From NCBI GenBank assembly GCA_032871835.1, contig CM065295.1, positions 24,996,501 through 25,060,500 on the forward strand: a stretch of DNA of 64,000 nucleotides, written 5' to 3'. Made by a program: the position numbers and the translations under genes. Source of the DNA: Dipteronia dyeriana. Taxonomy: Eukaryota; Streptophyta; Magnoliopsida; Sapindales; Sapindaceae. This document shows positions 21,425 to 33,317 of the stretch, piece by piece; the first letter of the stretch is position 1, and each line of letters starts with the position of its first letter. The notes beneath the pieces are model-generated. The model saw nothing but the letters and a program-made list of their open reading frames with translations, was not told the DNA's origin and made no database searches.

Positions 21425-22640
21425 ATGGGATGATCTAAAGCAATTGGTGGTGGAAATTCTTCTAAGCCAATTGACATGTCCAAGTCATACTCCAAGGGAT
21501 CCAAAACCTCTAAGGTTAAACCTTTAGGCGTTATGGGAACTAAAAAGCTAGTTCAAGAGAGAGGTATTGACTTGACCAAATGTGTAGGTTCTTATGTTCA
21601 TAGATGTTTGATTGAAAGAAACTAGGAATCATGGGTAAGCATGCTTAGTATGGTTAATGATAGTATTGTGAGAGAATTATATCATGAATATACAATGAGT
21701 GTTGCCTACCTAGATGCATTAATGGACATAAGAGGTTTTGTCTTTAGAGTAAATTCGGAGACTGTTATTGAGCTTCTTGGATTGCCTAATGATATTGAGT
21801 TGGACTTTCTAGATGTGGATGTGATAGAAAATCTTAATATCCTGGGTCAAACTTTATGTGATGACATGTCTTTTGAGTGGAAGAATAGAGCCTATATTAG
21901 TCAAAGTGAGTTAACTAAGGTGTGTGCTTTTTGGCATCTCTTTACATGTACTAATCTTGTAGGATATTCAAATACTATCTTGCTTAACAAAGATAAAATC
22001 AAGATTGTACATGCCATAGTGACAAATCGACCTATAAACCTTGGTGAAATTCTCATGACATACTTAGATAGTGCTTTTTAACAACTAGGTTGGACAAAAA
22101 GTTAGCACTACCGGGGTTCATAACTCATTTGTGTTTGGCTCGTGGTATTCAAATACTATCTTGCTTAACAAAGATAAAATCAAGATTGTACATGCCATAG
22201 TGACAAATCGACCTATAAACCTTGGTGAAATTCTCATGACATACTTAGATAGTGCTTTTTAACAACTAGGTTGGACAAAAAGTTAGCACTACCGGGGTTC
22301 ATAACTCATTTGTGTTTGGCTCGTGGCATTAAATCACTAGAGGAAGATGTGATATTACCTCCTTAAGAAAAGTTTAGTGAAAAAAGGGTGACATTTATGT
22401 CAAACAAGAACAAGGGAAAGGCTTGTAATACATTAGGCCTTTTTAGTGGAAACCAAGAGACAAGCCGTGTGGTAAGCACAAATTTTCTTCCGGATTGAGC
22501 AACACAATTGAAGAAAGAGGTTGAGGATTCAAAATTGAAGATTAAAGAAATCAATACAAAGGTAGCTCAACAGGATGCTAGGATTCAGGAGTTGGAGGCT
22601 TGTATATGTTAACATGCACAAGACAATCTATTAAGCATTA
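21425..22640 (+). pseudogene. 'Putative plant transposon protein' frame, left copy
   Basis: Read from MG-stop-SKAIGGGNSS, it has the family's landmarks: VQERGIDLTKCVGSYV, WVSMLSMVNDSIVRELYHEY, RGFVFRVNS, ELLGLPNDIELDF, FEWKNRAYISQSELTK, FWHLFTCTNL and IVTNRPINLGEIL, and further on a helical stretch (KLKIKEINTKVAQQDARIQELE) likely to coil. This resembles the Pfam 'putative plant transposon protein' domain found in many plant LTR elements; its role is unknown. It is broken by early stops (codon 3 and near 21625), a one-base loss near 22076 that ends the longest open part, and a 181-bp tandem duplication. Two other copies are at 31792-32850 and, split, 43664-56270. Confidence 0.75.
21965..22326 (+). 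repeat. 181-bp direct tandem duplication
   Basis: 21965-22145 and 22146-22326 read the same by eye over their full length. Both carry the one-base loss that makes GCTTTTTAAC (GCGGCTTTAAC in the copy at 55890), so the duplication came after that frameshift. Confidence 0.9.
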
Positions 22641-23163
22641 CGTGAGATCAACCAATCGCTTAAAGTTCTTTGATGAAACAAGTGGCTAGTGGCATGGCCA
22701 TGATGTACAATTTTTCTCTTATCCTTTTGGCTTCATTTCATGTCAAAAAGGGGGAGAATCATATGTGCTAGTCTACTTAGTTTCCTTCAATCTACATTTT
22801 TCATTTTAGTATATTTAGAGACTTGAACTTTTCTTTATGGCATGTAATACTATATTGATTTTGGCTAGAATATTTAGCATGTATTAAGGGGGAGATACAT
22901 GATATATTTGGAACTTATATGTTGAATTCTTGTCAAATTTATATATTGCCATATATATTTTCTCTTGGACATATTTGTGCTTTAAGTTGCTTTTAGGTGA
23001 CTACAAAAGAAGATCAAGAAGAAGTTCAAGACTTATGGAAGATCAGTCTAGGAGTGTCCGAGTCATTGTAAATCATTGTAACTCATAAGTGACCAATCTT
23101 CTTTGTAAGTGTTTTAGTACATTTGTATAGAGATTTGACATAGAATTCACTAAAGGGAGAGAT
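22641..23163 (+). other. 3' noncoding region and polypurine tract of the left internal region
   Basis: AAAAAGGGGGAGAATC near 22744 and TAAGGGGGAGATAC near 22886 repeat the terminal tract AAAGGGAGAGAT (23152-23163), which touches the LTR start at 23164. The stretch matches 56271-56776 closely. Confidence 0.7.
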
Positions 23164-25358
23164 TGTTAGGTTTTTAGTTTTGTGATGTCATTATTCTGTA
23201 TCAAAACTATGTTTCACTTGTATTGGTTAGTTGTCTCTTAAGATGATGATGATTCAAGCTTTAAAGAAGAAGTGGCAACCAATCAAGAAAGTGCAAAAGT
23301 CTTCAAGAGAAATGTGCTTCATGGTTTTACAAAGGTATATTAACAGACCTCATTTCTCTTACAAGGCTTAGGCACACATGCACATTGCATTCATATGTGT
23401 CCCTACATCATTGTGCATCATTTTGTATAACACTTTCACACACTTGATTTAGAATGCTCATGCATTGGTGTGAAATTGATAAGTTTAGAAAAATGCATGT
23501 ATGTAGGACTATGTCTTCGAAATAAGCATTCGTGTGTTATATGTGTTTGTATGTTTATTTGTTTATATAACATGGACCTTGGACTTGAATCTGGGCTTAT
23601 ATTGTTCTTTATTGAGTTCCAGTTATTTCGGTTACTCATACATTTGATTTCTAGTTCCGAGTCAAGATTTATGAAACTTTCTGGTCATGTGGTATACATT
23701 GTCTTTGTCATTGAATATTGAGTCGATTTTATTTTTCTGGGTAGAGTTTTATAGACTTCCATATGCATGAGAGAGTCTTGGTTTGTAATCCGAAAACGGA
23801 TTTGAATTCAGAGTTTGGAGGCCAGAGAACGGTCGAAGAACGAGAAGGTGCACGGGAGTGGCCAAAGGCCACAAAGCCTCTCCTCCCCGAGATGGCGCAT
23901 GGCCATCTAGGGAAGGACCTCCTGGGGGTAAGGGCAACCTAGGGGCTGTTTTTGTATTTTTACTCTTCTCTTCCCTCTCATTTAAATAAAGTTTCCCTCT
24001 CTCATTTTCATTTTAAGAAGAAATTATAAAACGTTGTGCAGAATTTTCTCTCTACATTTTCTCACCTTCGAAACACTCAATCTTCTTCGTTTGATCTCTG
24101 TTTTGAGTGATTCAAATTTGAGAGTGTTCATCTATCATTACTCTATCAATTCTATGAACGTTTACAAAGTTTTTACTGCTGTTTTTGGTGGCTAGACACA
24201 CAAAAACGGGACTGCACAGGTTTTACTAAGGTATTGATTTTCATCTTCAGTTTTGTTTCTAAACTTGACCAATCACCTTGAGTTTTCTTCTTCACTACCT
24301 GTATGTGTTTTTTATATGTTTTAATTACAGTTGTGAATCTATTGAAGCTAGATTGAATACTGATTAAAATCTCTACATGTTGAGTTAGGTTTTGATTTTG
24401 CCTATGTTTTCACATGTTTGGGATTGTATTGTGCTAGCTTCTTATCTAGGACTATTTTTTGAACTTTAGTTGATTGATTTTTTTGTCAAAAAAGTTTCTA
24501 CTTGTGTTAGGTTTATTTAATAGAATATCTTAAGGAATAACACATTTGATTGTTATCTTAGAGCTATTTTTGAGTTTAATTGAAAATGATATATGCTCTA
24601 AGTTTTTGCTAGAAAACTTGATTGATTTTCTCTCATGTTTCTAGCATACTTTTGTGTATGCGACTAAATCTTGAATATGTGCTAAGTGTTCATATTTTGA
24701 TTCAAGTTTTAGTATCATGAATGATTCTAGACATTGTTTGCATTTTAGTGCTTTTAAATGTTCTATGTTTATCATTCATGATTAGTAACTAGACTACACT
24801 TGTGATGTGAACTTTCATGCTTATGTCTACTTCCCATATGATATGTTTGATCGTCATATTCTATGTTGAGTGCTTGTTAGCATTCATGCATTCATGATCA
24901 CGTAGGAAGTCCTTGTAAAAGACATGAAGTCTTGGTTAGAGGCATGAGTGCCTTGGATAGCCAAGAAGGAGTCTTGATTGGAGCATGTGGCTCAGATTAT
25001 CAAGCATGAGAGACTTTCTAGAGGCATGGGTGCCTTGGATAGAAAGTACACTCTTATTGGTAGACCCGGGATGTTAATATGTGATGGAGTACAAGAATAG
25101 GATGAGTCATTTTTTGATCATTCTAGTGGAATTTTCAACTTCTTAACGATGTTGGCTAGAGTGGACTCTAATAGAAAGTGAGTCATTTGTTTATCACTGT
25201 TGAGGAATTTCCAATCTACCATTAGGGATTGGGTAGATGTAGAGTACAATAGAGAGTGAGTCATGTGTTGGTCACTTTTGAGGAATTTATTATCTACTTT
25301 CTAATAAAAGCACCTGATGGTTGTATTTAACCTGTGGATGTTTCCTCTATGGAGCTTT

Positions 25359-27959
25359 TGTTAGGTTTTAGTTTGTGTTGGCATGAATTCTATTTCAAAA
25401 TTATATTTTCTTGTAATGAATTAGTTGTTTAGGTTCATGATGATTCAAGCTTCAAGGAAGAAGAAACAACAAGTCAAAGCAATTTCTAAGTCTTCAAAGA
25501 GAAAGGATGCAATTTGGTTCAACAAAGGTATACTAAGACCTTATCTTTCTCTTACAAGGCTTAGGCACACACACACATATCATACATTTGTGTCCCTGCA
25601 TCGTTGTGCACCATTATAGGCACACACATACAATTCATTCATATGTGTCCCTGCATCATTGTGCACCATGTATAACACATTCACACACTTTAAGATGAAT
25701 GCTCATGCATTGGTTTGGAAATAACATGTTTTGGAATATGCATGATTGGAAACTATCTCTATGTAGTTTGCATTCCAGTGTGAATTGTGTTTGTGTGTGT
25801 ATATTTTTGTATAACATGGATATTGAACTTGGATTTAGTCTTAAATCATTCTTGATTGAGTTCCGGTCATTTCGGTTACTCATACTATTGATTTCAAGTT
25901 CAAAGTCAAAAGCTACTACATTTTCAACTCATGTTTCATACATTGTCTTTGTCTTCATATATCAAGTCAAATTATTATATTCTAGGTTAAATATCTTATA
26001 TTTCCATGTCCATGTGAGAGTTACGGTTCGTAATCCATAAACAGATTCAAATTTTGAGTTTGGAGGCCGGAGAACGGTCGAAGAACGGGAGGGAAGCGCG
26101 AGGGGAATGCACAATGGCCAAAAGGCCATGGAGGTGTGCATGCCCGAGATGGCGCGTGGCCATCACGGCCGCACAACCTTGCTGCACCGAGATGCCCACG
26201 TGCCATCTCGGGGGAGCACTTCCAAAGGAGGTCAATTTGATCTTTCTTGCTTTCTTCTTTCCCACTTCTTTATAATCTCTCCCCCTCTCACATTTCATTC
26301 TAAGAAGAATTCAAATCAAGTGTGCAGAATTTTCTCTCTAAATTTTCTCACCTTCTAAACACCATAACTTCTTCATTTGAACTTCGATTTGAGTGATTTT
26401 AAGTTGAGAGTGTTCATCTATTCATCCTCCATCTTTTCTCTGAAGGTTTGAGTTTATTTTGCTGCTGTTTTTGGTGTCTAATCATACAAAAACGGGACTG
26501 CACCTAGATCAACTAAGGTATTGATTTTCTCTCTAAGTTTTCTTTTAAAACTTGGTCAATTGCCTTGGTTTTCTTCTTCTACATATATTTGTATATTTTG
26601 AGTGTTTTGATTTGTGTTTTGAACACTTTCAAAGCGAGGTTGAGTTTCAATTGAAATCATTCATGTTGAGTTAGGTTTTGATTTTGCCTATGTTATCACA
26701 TGTTTGGGATTGTATTGTGCTAGCTTTTATTCTAGGACTATTTGATGATCTTTGATTGATTGATTTTGAGAAAAATAGTTCCTCACATGTATTAGGCTCT
26801 CTTGGCCAAAATTCTCACATAATACATGTGCTTATGTTCTTTTGAGCTATTCATGTGATTTGTTGAATCTATGATTATGAATATGCTCTAGAACTTATGC
26901 TTAGATCTATTTGACATTGTCATATGATTTTAGCATGTTTTAGGTTTTTGTGATTTAAACTTGATCTTGTGATTTGTTGATCATATCTTGTTATTCAAGT
27001 TTAGATATATGCATGAATCTAGTTTGTGATTAATGTTGATCATATCTTACATAATCTAGCTTGATTACTCATGCATGATAAACTAGACTATGTGATTTGT
27101 GCATTCATGCTCATGTCTAGTATTTTCCATAGGATGTTTTGATCATAGCATTCTATGTTGCGTGCTTGTTTGCATTTTACAATCATGATCACCTAGATGC
27201 CTTGTGAGAAGGAAGTCTTGACAATAGGTGTGAGACCTATGGTGTTGAGCAAGAAGTCTTGGCAAGAGGTGTGAAGCTTCGGACTGTCGAGCAAGAAAGT
27301 TTTGGCTAGAGGTGTGAAGCCTTGGATAGTCGAGCAAGAAGTCTTGCCTAGAGTTGGGAGAACTCGGATAGGTGAGCAAGGAAGTCTTGACTAGAGTCGG
27401 GAAGACTTAGATAGTTGAGCAAGATGTCTTGCCTTGGGTTGTGAAGATCCGGATAAGGTGAGCAAGGAAGTCTTGGCAAGAGGTGTGAAGCCTCAGATTG
27501 TTGAGCATAGGGCGGCAACTTCTAGAGTAGGATAGGAGGGTAGTTTCTAGGTGAAGAGGTCACTTGAGAGATTGTACTTGTCTTATCTACTAGTGGATTT
27601 TGTTTGCCGGTGGCTGCTAGCCCGTGGATGTTTCCTCTTCGGAGGTTTACCACGTTATATCTTGTGTCAACTTTTCTCTATCCCTATCTCTCTAATATTT
27701 GTATTGTGAATAGAACTCTTTATGTATGTTGACTTCCTCTTTATAATATAGATTGTGTATGTGTTACAATTACTTGTTTGTATCACACTTTACTTGTGTT
27801 TATATATTGATTAATTGTCTTTCATTAATATATATATTGTGATACAAGCAATCTAGAGGGAAAAACGTTTTTTTGTTTCTAAGGGAGTCGAAAAAGGTGC
27901 CTAACCTATTCACCCCCCTCTAGGTTAGCCTTGAGCATTTAACCGTGATTGTATTTTTA
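25359..27959 (+). repeat. 5' LTR of the nested pol-less element
   Basis: Starts TGTTAGGTTTTAGTTTG, ends TGTATTTTTA (CA expected). It holds a 42-bp minisatellite (27204-27502) and, near its end, CCTATTCAC, six C, TCTAGGTTAG. A GC-richer segment at about 26050-26220 is shared with 34025-34195 and, diverged, with 23815-23930 and 57425-57580. Confidence 0.9.
27204..27502 (+). repeat. Minisatellite of ~42-44 bp units in the LTR
   Basis: About seven units of the form GAGCAAGGAAGTCTTG + (A/G)-rich + GTGAAG-type middle + CGGATAGTC-like end. The same array stands at 35168-35465 in the 3' LTR with similar unit order. Confidence 0.88.
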
Positions 27960-27960
27960 A

Positions 27961-27973
27961 TTGGTATCAGAGC
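27961..27973 (+). promoter_or_regulatory. Primer-binding site, tRNA-iMet type
   Basis: TTGGTATCAGAGC, a perfect match to the complement of the initiator tRNA 3' end, starts one base after the LTR. Confidence 0.9.
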
Positions 27974-28043
27974 AGGACACTAGATTGCACTTAGTGTGAG
28001 TCCGGGGTGATACTTTCAGGGTTTTTGTAAGGCGTTTGAAGTC

Positions 28044-29068
28044 ATGGGTTTACAAGATGATGTAATGTCGGAAGGAGCCTCAAATACTAGGCCACCATTA
28101 CTTCGTGGCACTAACTATGCTTATTGGAAGTTAAGGATGAAAGCCTACATCCGCTCTATTGATGAAAGGGCTTGGATGGTAGTTGAAGAAGGTTACAGTC
28201 CTCCTACCAAGTTTTTAGAGGATGAAACCATGATACTCAAGCCAATGAGTGAATGGACAACAAATGAGTTTGAGGTTGCAAAATGGCACCATCGAGCTAT
28301 GAATGCCATCTTTGGAGGAGTTGATGGGCATCAATTATCCTACATTCAAAATCTTGAATCCATAAAGGAAGCTTGGGATACTCTTTAAGTTACTAATGAA
28401 GGAACCTTAGCGGTGAAGAAATCGAGGCTTCAAATGTTGGCATCACAATTTGAAGGTTTAAGTATGGGTGAGGAAGAAAAGTTTGAAGACTTCCAATTCA
28501 GGCTTCTTAACATAGCTAACCAATGTCAAGCACTTGGAGTACCTATCTCAAAAGAGCGTTTAAATTGGAAAATCCTTAAATCTCTTCCTAAGAGATTTAA
28601 ATCAAAGGTGACGACCATTGAGGAAAGCAAGGATGTGGATAGTATGAACACTGATGAGTTGCTTGGGTCTCTCCGAACTTATGAGATGTGCTTGAAGCCA
28701 AAGATCAAGAGTCTGGGAATTGCTCTCAATGCTATTGAGGAGGAGAGTGATTATGAAAATGAAGAAATGGCACTCTTGGTTAGAAGGTTCAAGAAGTTTC
28801 TAAAGAAGAATGCCAAAACTAAAGGCAAGTCTTCAAAGGAAAAAAGAGTCAAGAGAACATCATCTCCAAGGATTATGAAGAATAGTCAAGCCATGAACAA
28901 GAAAGAGGTCCAATGCTATAATTGTCAAGGTTTTGGCCACTTTGCTAGTGAGTGCATCAGGAAGCCATCTAAGAAAGACAAGAAAGGCAAAGTGTTGGTG
29001 GATACATGGAGTGATGATAATTCTAGTGACAATAAGAGCTCTAGTAGTGAGTTTTTAAGTGTTGAGAG
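28044..29068 (+). pseudogene. Copia-type gag with zinc knuckle (nested pol-less element)
   Basis: Gag forms the particle and binds element RNA. The frame begins MGLQDDVMSEG and shows PPLLRGTNYAYWKLRMKAY and AWMVVEEGY, followed by the helical core of the UBN2/Retrotran_gag_2 type (SQFEGLSMGEEEKFEDFQFR, CQALGVPISKERLNWKILKSL). A basic K-rich linker precedes the knuckle CYNCQGFGHFASEC at about codon 295. One in-frame stop lies at 28386-28388 (DTL-stop-VTNEG) and a frameshift near 29066 shifts the C-terminal part to another frame. Start chosen at the first ATG after the primer site. Confidence 0.9.
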
Positions 29069-29920
29069 TTGGTGAGCAACTTTGTAGCTCTAACGACTTC
29101 TCATTCTTCACTAGATGTTGGTAGTACAATATCTTTGAACAAGAACCTTGATGCAAATCATGATGGATGCTCTAGTTCCATTCCTACTAATCTTGAGTTG
29201 TTGAAAAAGATAGAAAAGGTTGAAGAAGCTAGAGACAATGCTCAAAGAGAAGTAGTTGAGAAGGATGATTTGATCAAGAAACAACTAGATGAGTTTGTGG
29301 TTGTTACTCGTAGACTTCTTGGTGAAAAAGGTGATATTATGAAGAAGTTTAGAGAACTTGAAATGATTAACCTTGAGAAGGATAATATGATATCTTATTT
29401 GAAGAAGAGAGAACAAGAATTGATGGAAGAGATAGACACAGCTAAGAAGGCTATCAAGGATTTAGTGAATGATTCGGTTAGTGTGTCTAGTCTTAGGAAT
29501 CTTGTTAATTCTCATAGTGGTGAAGATGACTTGGTAGTTGAAGAGGAGATCTAGGAAGCACCACTTCCTACACACTTTGATGAAGTCGTGATTGATAAGA
29601 AACCACACAAGAAGAGTAGATCAAAAACCAAGAAGAAGTTGGTGAACAAGGTATCTTTGTAAACTCCTAGTGAATCTAGTTCAACTCCAAAAGGTACAAT
29701 CTCATCTTTTATTCCAATTTGCCATTATTGCAACACAATAGGTCACATTAAGCCTAGGTGTTATAAATATATTGAAAAATGCAAATTAGGAAATAAATCT
29801 AGGGATAAGGAGATTAAACTTCAACTTGAACATGCTAAGGCCTTGAAAGTTGAGAAACATGATAATTTTGCTAAGCATGACAAAAAGTTATGGAGTAGAA
29901 AGAATTCTTATCTTGTTTAA
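29069..29920 (+). pseudogene. Gag C-terminal coiled coil and second zinc knuckle
   Basis: After the frameshift the frame reads SNFVALTTSHSS, then a long charged helical part (about 29195-29550) with heptad-like spacing (LLKKIEKVEEARDN, KKFRELEMINLEKDNMISYL) that should coil. Stops occur at 29552 and near 29660. In the same frame follows a basic patch and a second knuckle CHYCNTIGHIKPRC (near 29720-29760), then KKLWSRKNSYLV and a stop. In related elements this point leads into protease; here it does not. Confidence 0.8.
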
Positions 29921-31791
29921 CTTGACAAAGTTTGTGTTGAAATTGTTAAGGAAGAGTGTGTTAATGATATTCTTGTTAATCAAGTCATTGAAGGACTTTA
30001 CTCTAGATTTAACATTATTGTCAAGGATGATATTTGAAATGTTTGTGAAGGTACACCCAAGAACAAGCGGTTCAAGGGGGAGTGCTCTTATCACTAAAAT
30101 AAGAAGCACATGTGAGATAGCTTTGAGGCTATATATCAATTATGTTGAGAATTCTTGTTTGCTATCTTTGAATACCCCATGTATTGATATGAACTTGATT
30201 ATCTCACATCATGATTGTTATGATGTTCAAAATTTGTTGATTAACTTTGAAGAAGTTCTCTTGTTATATGTGTTGATTGAGTTGAGATATTATGTTTTTT
30301 TATACTCTTGTTGTGAAACATCGTCAACTTGGTGTCATGAGGACATTCAAGGCAAGAGTGCTCATAAAAAGGGCGGAAGTATGATATTTGGTGAATATAA
30401 TGTGCAAAAAGGTATCTCTATACTCTAATGCATATTCTCTTAGACATTCATCTTTTGACTCAATTTTTGACATACATCTCATAGCATGTCATATTAGAGA
30501 ATTTTGTACAGTATACATATGGTTCTCATTGACATTTGCTATTTTAGGATCTAATAGTGATATTGTTCACATTGATCTTAACTTTGATGATTTTTTGTGT
30601 TTGGTATATTGAGTGGCATTACTTTTGAAAATATGAGCTTCATATTCTTTGAAAACTACTCATTAGAGAAGTAATGATCTTGAATAAGTCTCTACTTATT
30701 ACTCTTAGATCATGTGCTTATGAGCCATAAAATCTTGGTTTTCTAAAAGTTGCACCTTGCTTCTCTTATATGTTTTGCTAGCAGGTTAAGTTTACTAATA
30801 TGTAAACATTGGATACATCTTGAAGTTTTTGTGCTCAAGTAAATTTAAAATGATCTATGGTTAGTATCCATTTTTCTTCGGCAATTACATAGAACTCAAC
30901 GAGCACCTTCATGAAAAGGGCTACACACCTTGGTTGTGAAAGCTACCCAATGTTGGAAAGAGCTACACCATTGTGATGAGTGAAAGCCGTCATGAAGTGA
31001 ATTTTTGTTTATGTAAAAAAAATGGAAAAATCAAAGAAGTGTTGAAATAAAATCAATAAAAAAAAAATCTTTGATTCAAAGCCTAAAAAGAAAAGGAGGA
31101 AGGCTTAAAAAGGAGTTTAGTTGAAAATCAAATAAGCTCGGGTTGAAAAACAAAAATGGGATGATGAGCCACATGCACACACACGCTTATATGTTAAAAA
31201 ACTATTCTCTTAAAAGCAAAAAAAATTCCGAATGATAATCGGTTTGACTTTTTATGGAAAAAGCTTAAGATGAATAGTTGTTGGAAATTGTTTGTATGTT
31301 GATGACCAAACTACTTCTCGATATATATTTGAAGCATATCTCTCTCACACACACACACTTTGTTTATGAGTATGATGATATCTTTGCAATTGTTAAAGAA
31401 TTATGAGAGAACTTGAAAAATCTTTGTGTATCTCTCTTAGCATATGAAGCTTATTTTGTTGATATTTTTTCAAATTGCTTGAATGTGTGATTGTATGAAC
31501 TTCCTTATGAACGTTATGCTATCATGAATCTTAGTCATGGCATTTATCAAGGGGGAGCATTGTATGCTAGACATTGTTCTCTTTTATGATATGTTCACAT
31601 GCTTCATTTTGTTACATATTGGCATATTTTGACGTAATGATACTTGTAAGATATTACTCACTATCTTTGTCTTGCATGATGATTCATTCTTAAGTCATAT
31701 GTCATTGTTTTATATATATATGTGACTAATAAGCTTGTTTTGTCTTTCACTCACTTTTGTATGTTTATAGCATCTTATTTCACAAGAACAA
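29921..31791 (+). other. Internal stretch where pol would be expected
   Basis: No protease, integrase or RT motif found in any frame. A 192-codon open frame at 29850-30428 overlaps the knuckle frame and has no recognised motif. The part from about 30540 matches 42490-43660. Polypurine-like TCAAGGGGGAGTG near 30066 and TCAAGGGGGAGCAT near 31548. Confidence 0.6.
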
Positions 31792-32850
31792 ATGGGAAGA
31801 ACTAAAGTTACTGGAAGTGGAAATCAATTGAATCCCATTTTAAAAGCCAAGTCAACCTCAAAGAGATCCAAAGCTTCAAGGTCAAAGAATTTAGGGATCT
31901 TTGCAACTAAGAAGATATTTCAAGAGAGAGACATTGACTTAGGTAAATGTAAAGATTTTTATGTTCTTAAATGCATTAAGGATAGAAATTGGGAATCTTG
32001 GGTGAGCATGCTAGGAATAGTTAATGACACTATTGTTAGAGAATTTTATCATGAATATAGAAAGAGTGCCACCTTATTGGATACTTTGATGGATGTTAGG
32101 GGTGTTGTGTTTAGAGTTAACCCGGTAAACATTAACAAGTTTCTTGGGCTATCTAGTGATATTGATTAAGACTTTCTAGATGTTGATATCATTGAGAATC
32201 CTAATACCATGGGTAGAACTCTATGTGACAATGTTTCTTTTGAGTGGAAAGGTAGAGCATATATTAGTCAACATGAGTTAACTAAGGAAAGTGCATTTTG
32301 GCATCTTTTCATTTGCACAAATATTATTGGATCTTCAAATTCAAACGAGTTGAATAAAGACAAGATCAAAATAGTATATGCCTTAGTGACTAATCAACCT
32401 ATAAACCTTGGGGATTTGCTTATGTTTTATTTGGATAATGCGGCTTTCTCAACTAGAGGAGATAAGAAGCTTGCATTACCGGGGTTTATAACTTCTTTGT
32501 GTTTAGCTCGTGGTGTTCAAAGTAGTGGAGTTGATATGTTGGTATAACCCTTGGAAAAGTATAGTGATAAACGTGGGTCATACATGTCATATAAGGATAA
32601 GGGTAAGACATGTGATAATTTTGAACTTTTTAGTTCAAAAGTTTATTGTCAAGAGACTAGCATAAACATTCTTCCGGATTGGGCTTTGCATTTGAAGAAG
32701 AAGGTTGATGAGCTTAGTGCTATAGTTGAAAAACAAGATGCTAGAATAAAAGAGTTGGAGGAGTGTATGGCATCAAGTTCAAGACCACCTCTCAAGCATT
32801 ATGTTAGGTCAACTACACGCACATCTTTCTTTGGTGAATCTAGTAGCTAG
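31792..32850 (+). pseudogene. 'Putative plant transposon protein' frame, best-preserved copy
   Basis: About 352 codons in one frame with only two stops (32167-32169 and 32545-32547). Starts MGRTKVTGSGNQ with a basic S/K-rich N-terminus, then FQERDIDLGKCKDFYVLK, NWESWVSMLGIVND, VREFYHEYRKS, VRGVVFRVNP, KFLGLSSDID, then FEWKGRAYISQHELTK, FWHLFICTNI, LPGFITSLCLARGV, and a C-terminal helical part WALHLKKKVDELSAI and KQDARIKELEECM. Similar to the plant-specific transposon-protein domain seen in many LTR elements; function unknown. It occupies the position between pol and 3' LTR where Sireviruses carry an env-like frame. Confidence 0.8.
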
Positions 32851-33317
32851 TATTTGAGTCTCATGGTATGTTTCTTACCTTTCGGCATCATTTCATGTCA
32901 AAAAAAGGGAGAAATAGTTGTTATGAATTGCTAGTTACTTAGTTTCCTTTTTATGTTGTTTTTGTGAACTTTTGAACTTTCAATGGCTTGTAATAATTAG
33001 TCTTAAGATTTGGTTAAGGATTCTTGTATTTGGCATGTATGAGGGGGAGATACATGTATTTGTGGACTTAATTGTATATTCTTATCCATATTATATGTTG
33101 CCATTTGTTGTTTTTCTCTTGTATATCCATTGTGTTTTGAGATGATATGTAGGTTGCTTCAAGAGAAGATCAAGATGAAGTTCAAGAGTTGGTGAAGATT
33201 AGTTATAGGAATCCTACTCATTGTAATGTGAGGGAGTGATTTTGTGACCTATCTTCATTTTTATATTTGTAGTAAATGTATAGGTGTTTTGACATGGAAT
33301 TTTCCAAAGGGGGAGAT
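32851..33317 (+). other. 3' noncoding region and polypurine tract of the nested element
   Basis: AAAAAAGGGAGAA near 32900, GAGGGGGAGATAC near 33041 and the terminal AAAGGGGGAGAT at 33306-33317, next to the LTR start. Confidence 0.75.

Noticed and set aside
26021..26358. Overlapping frames in the GC-richer part of the LTR (also 33847-34320)
   Set aside because: They follow base composition inside an LTR, occur on both strands, and the corresponding part of the older LTRs (23750-23940, 57430-57650) does not keep any one frame.
27143..27379. Repeat protein encoded by the minisatellite on the minus strand
   Set aside because: The open frames come from a unit length divisible by three in part of the array; units of 43-44 bp break the frame and there is no start or conserved context.
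27204..27502. CRISPR-like array
   Set aside because: Units are contiguous, diverged and lie inside a plant LTR; there are no unique spacers.
29850..30428. 192-codon open frame in the pol-less element
   Set aside because: Its first part overlaps the knuckle frame in another phase; the rest is low-complexity Leu/Ile-rich with no pol motif, and no second copy is available to test it.
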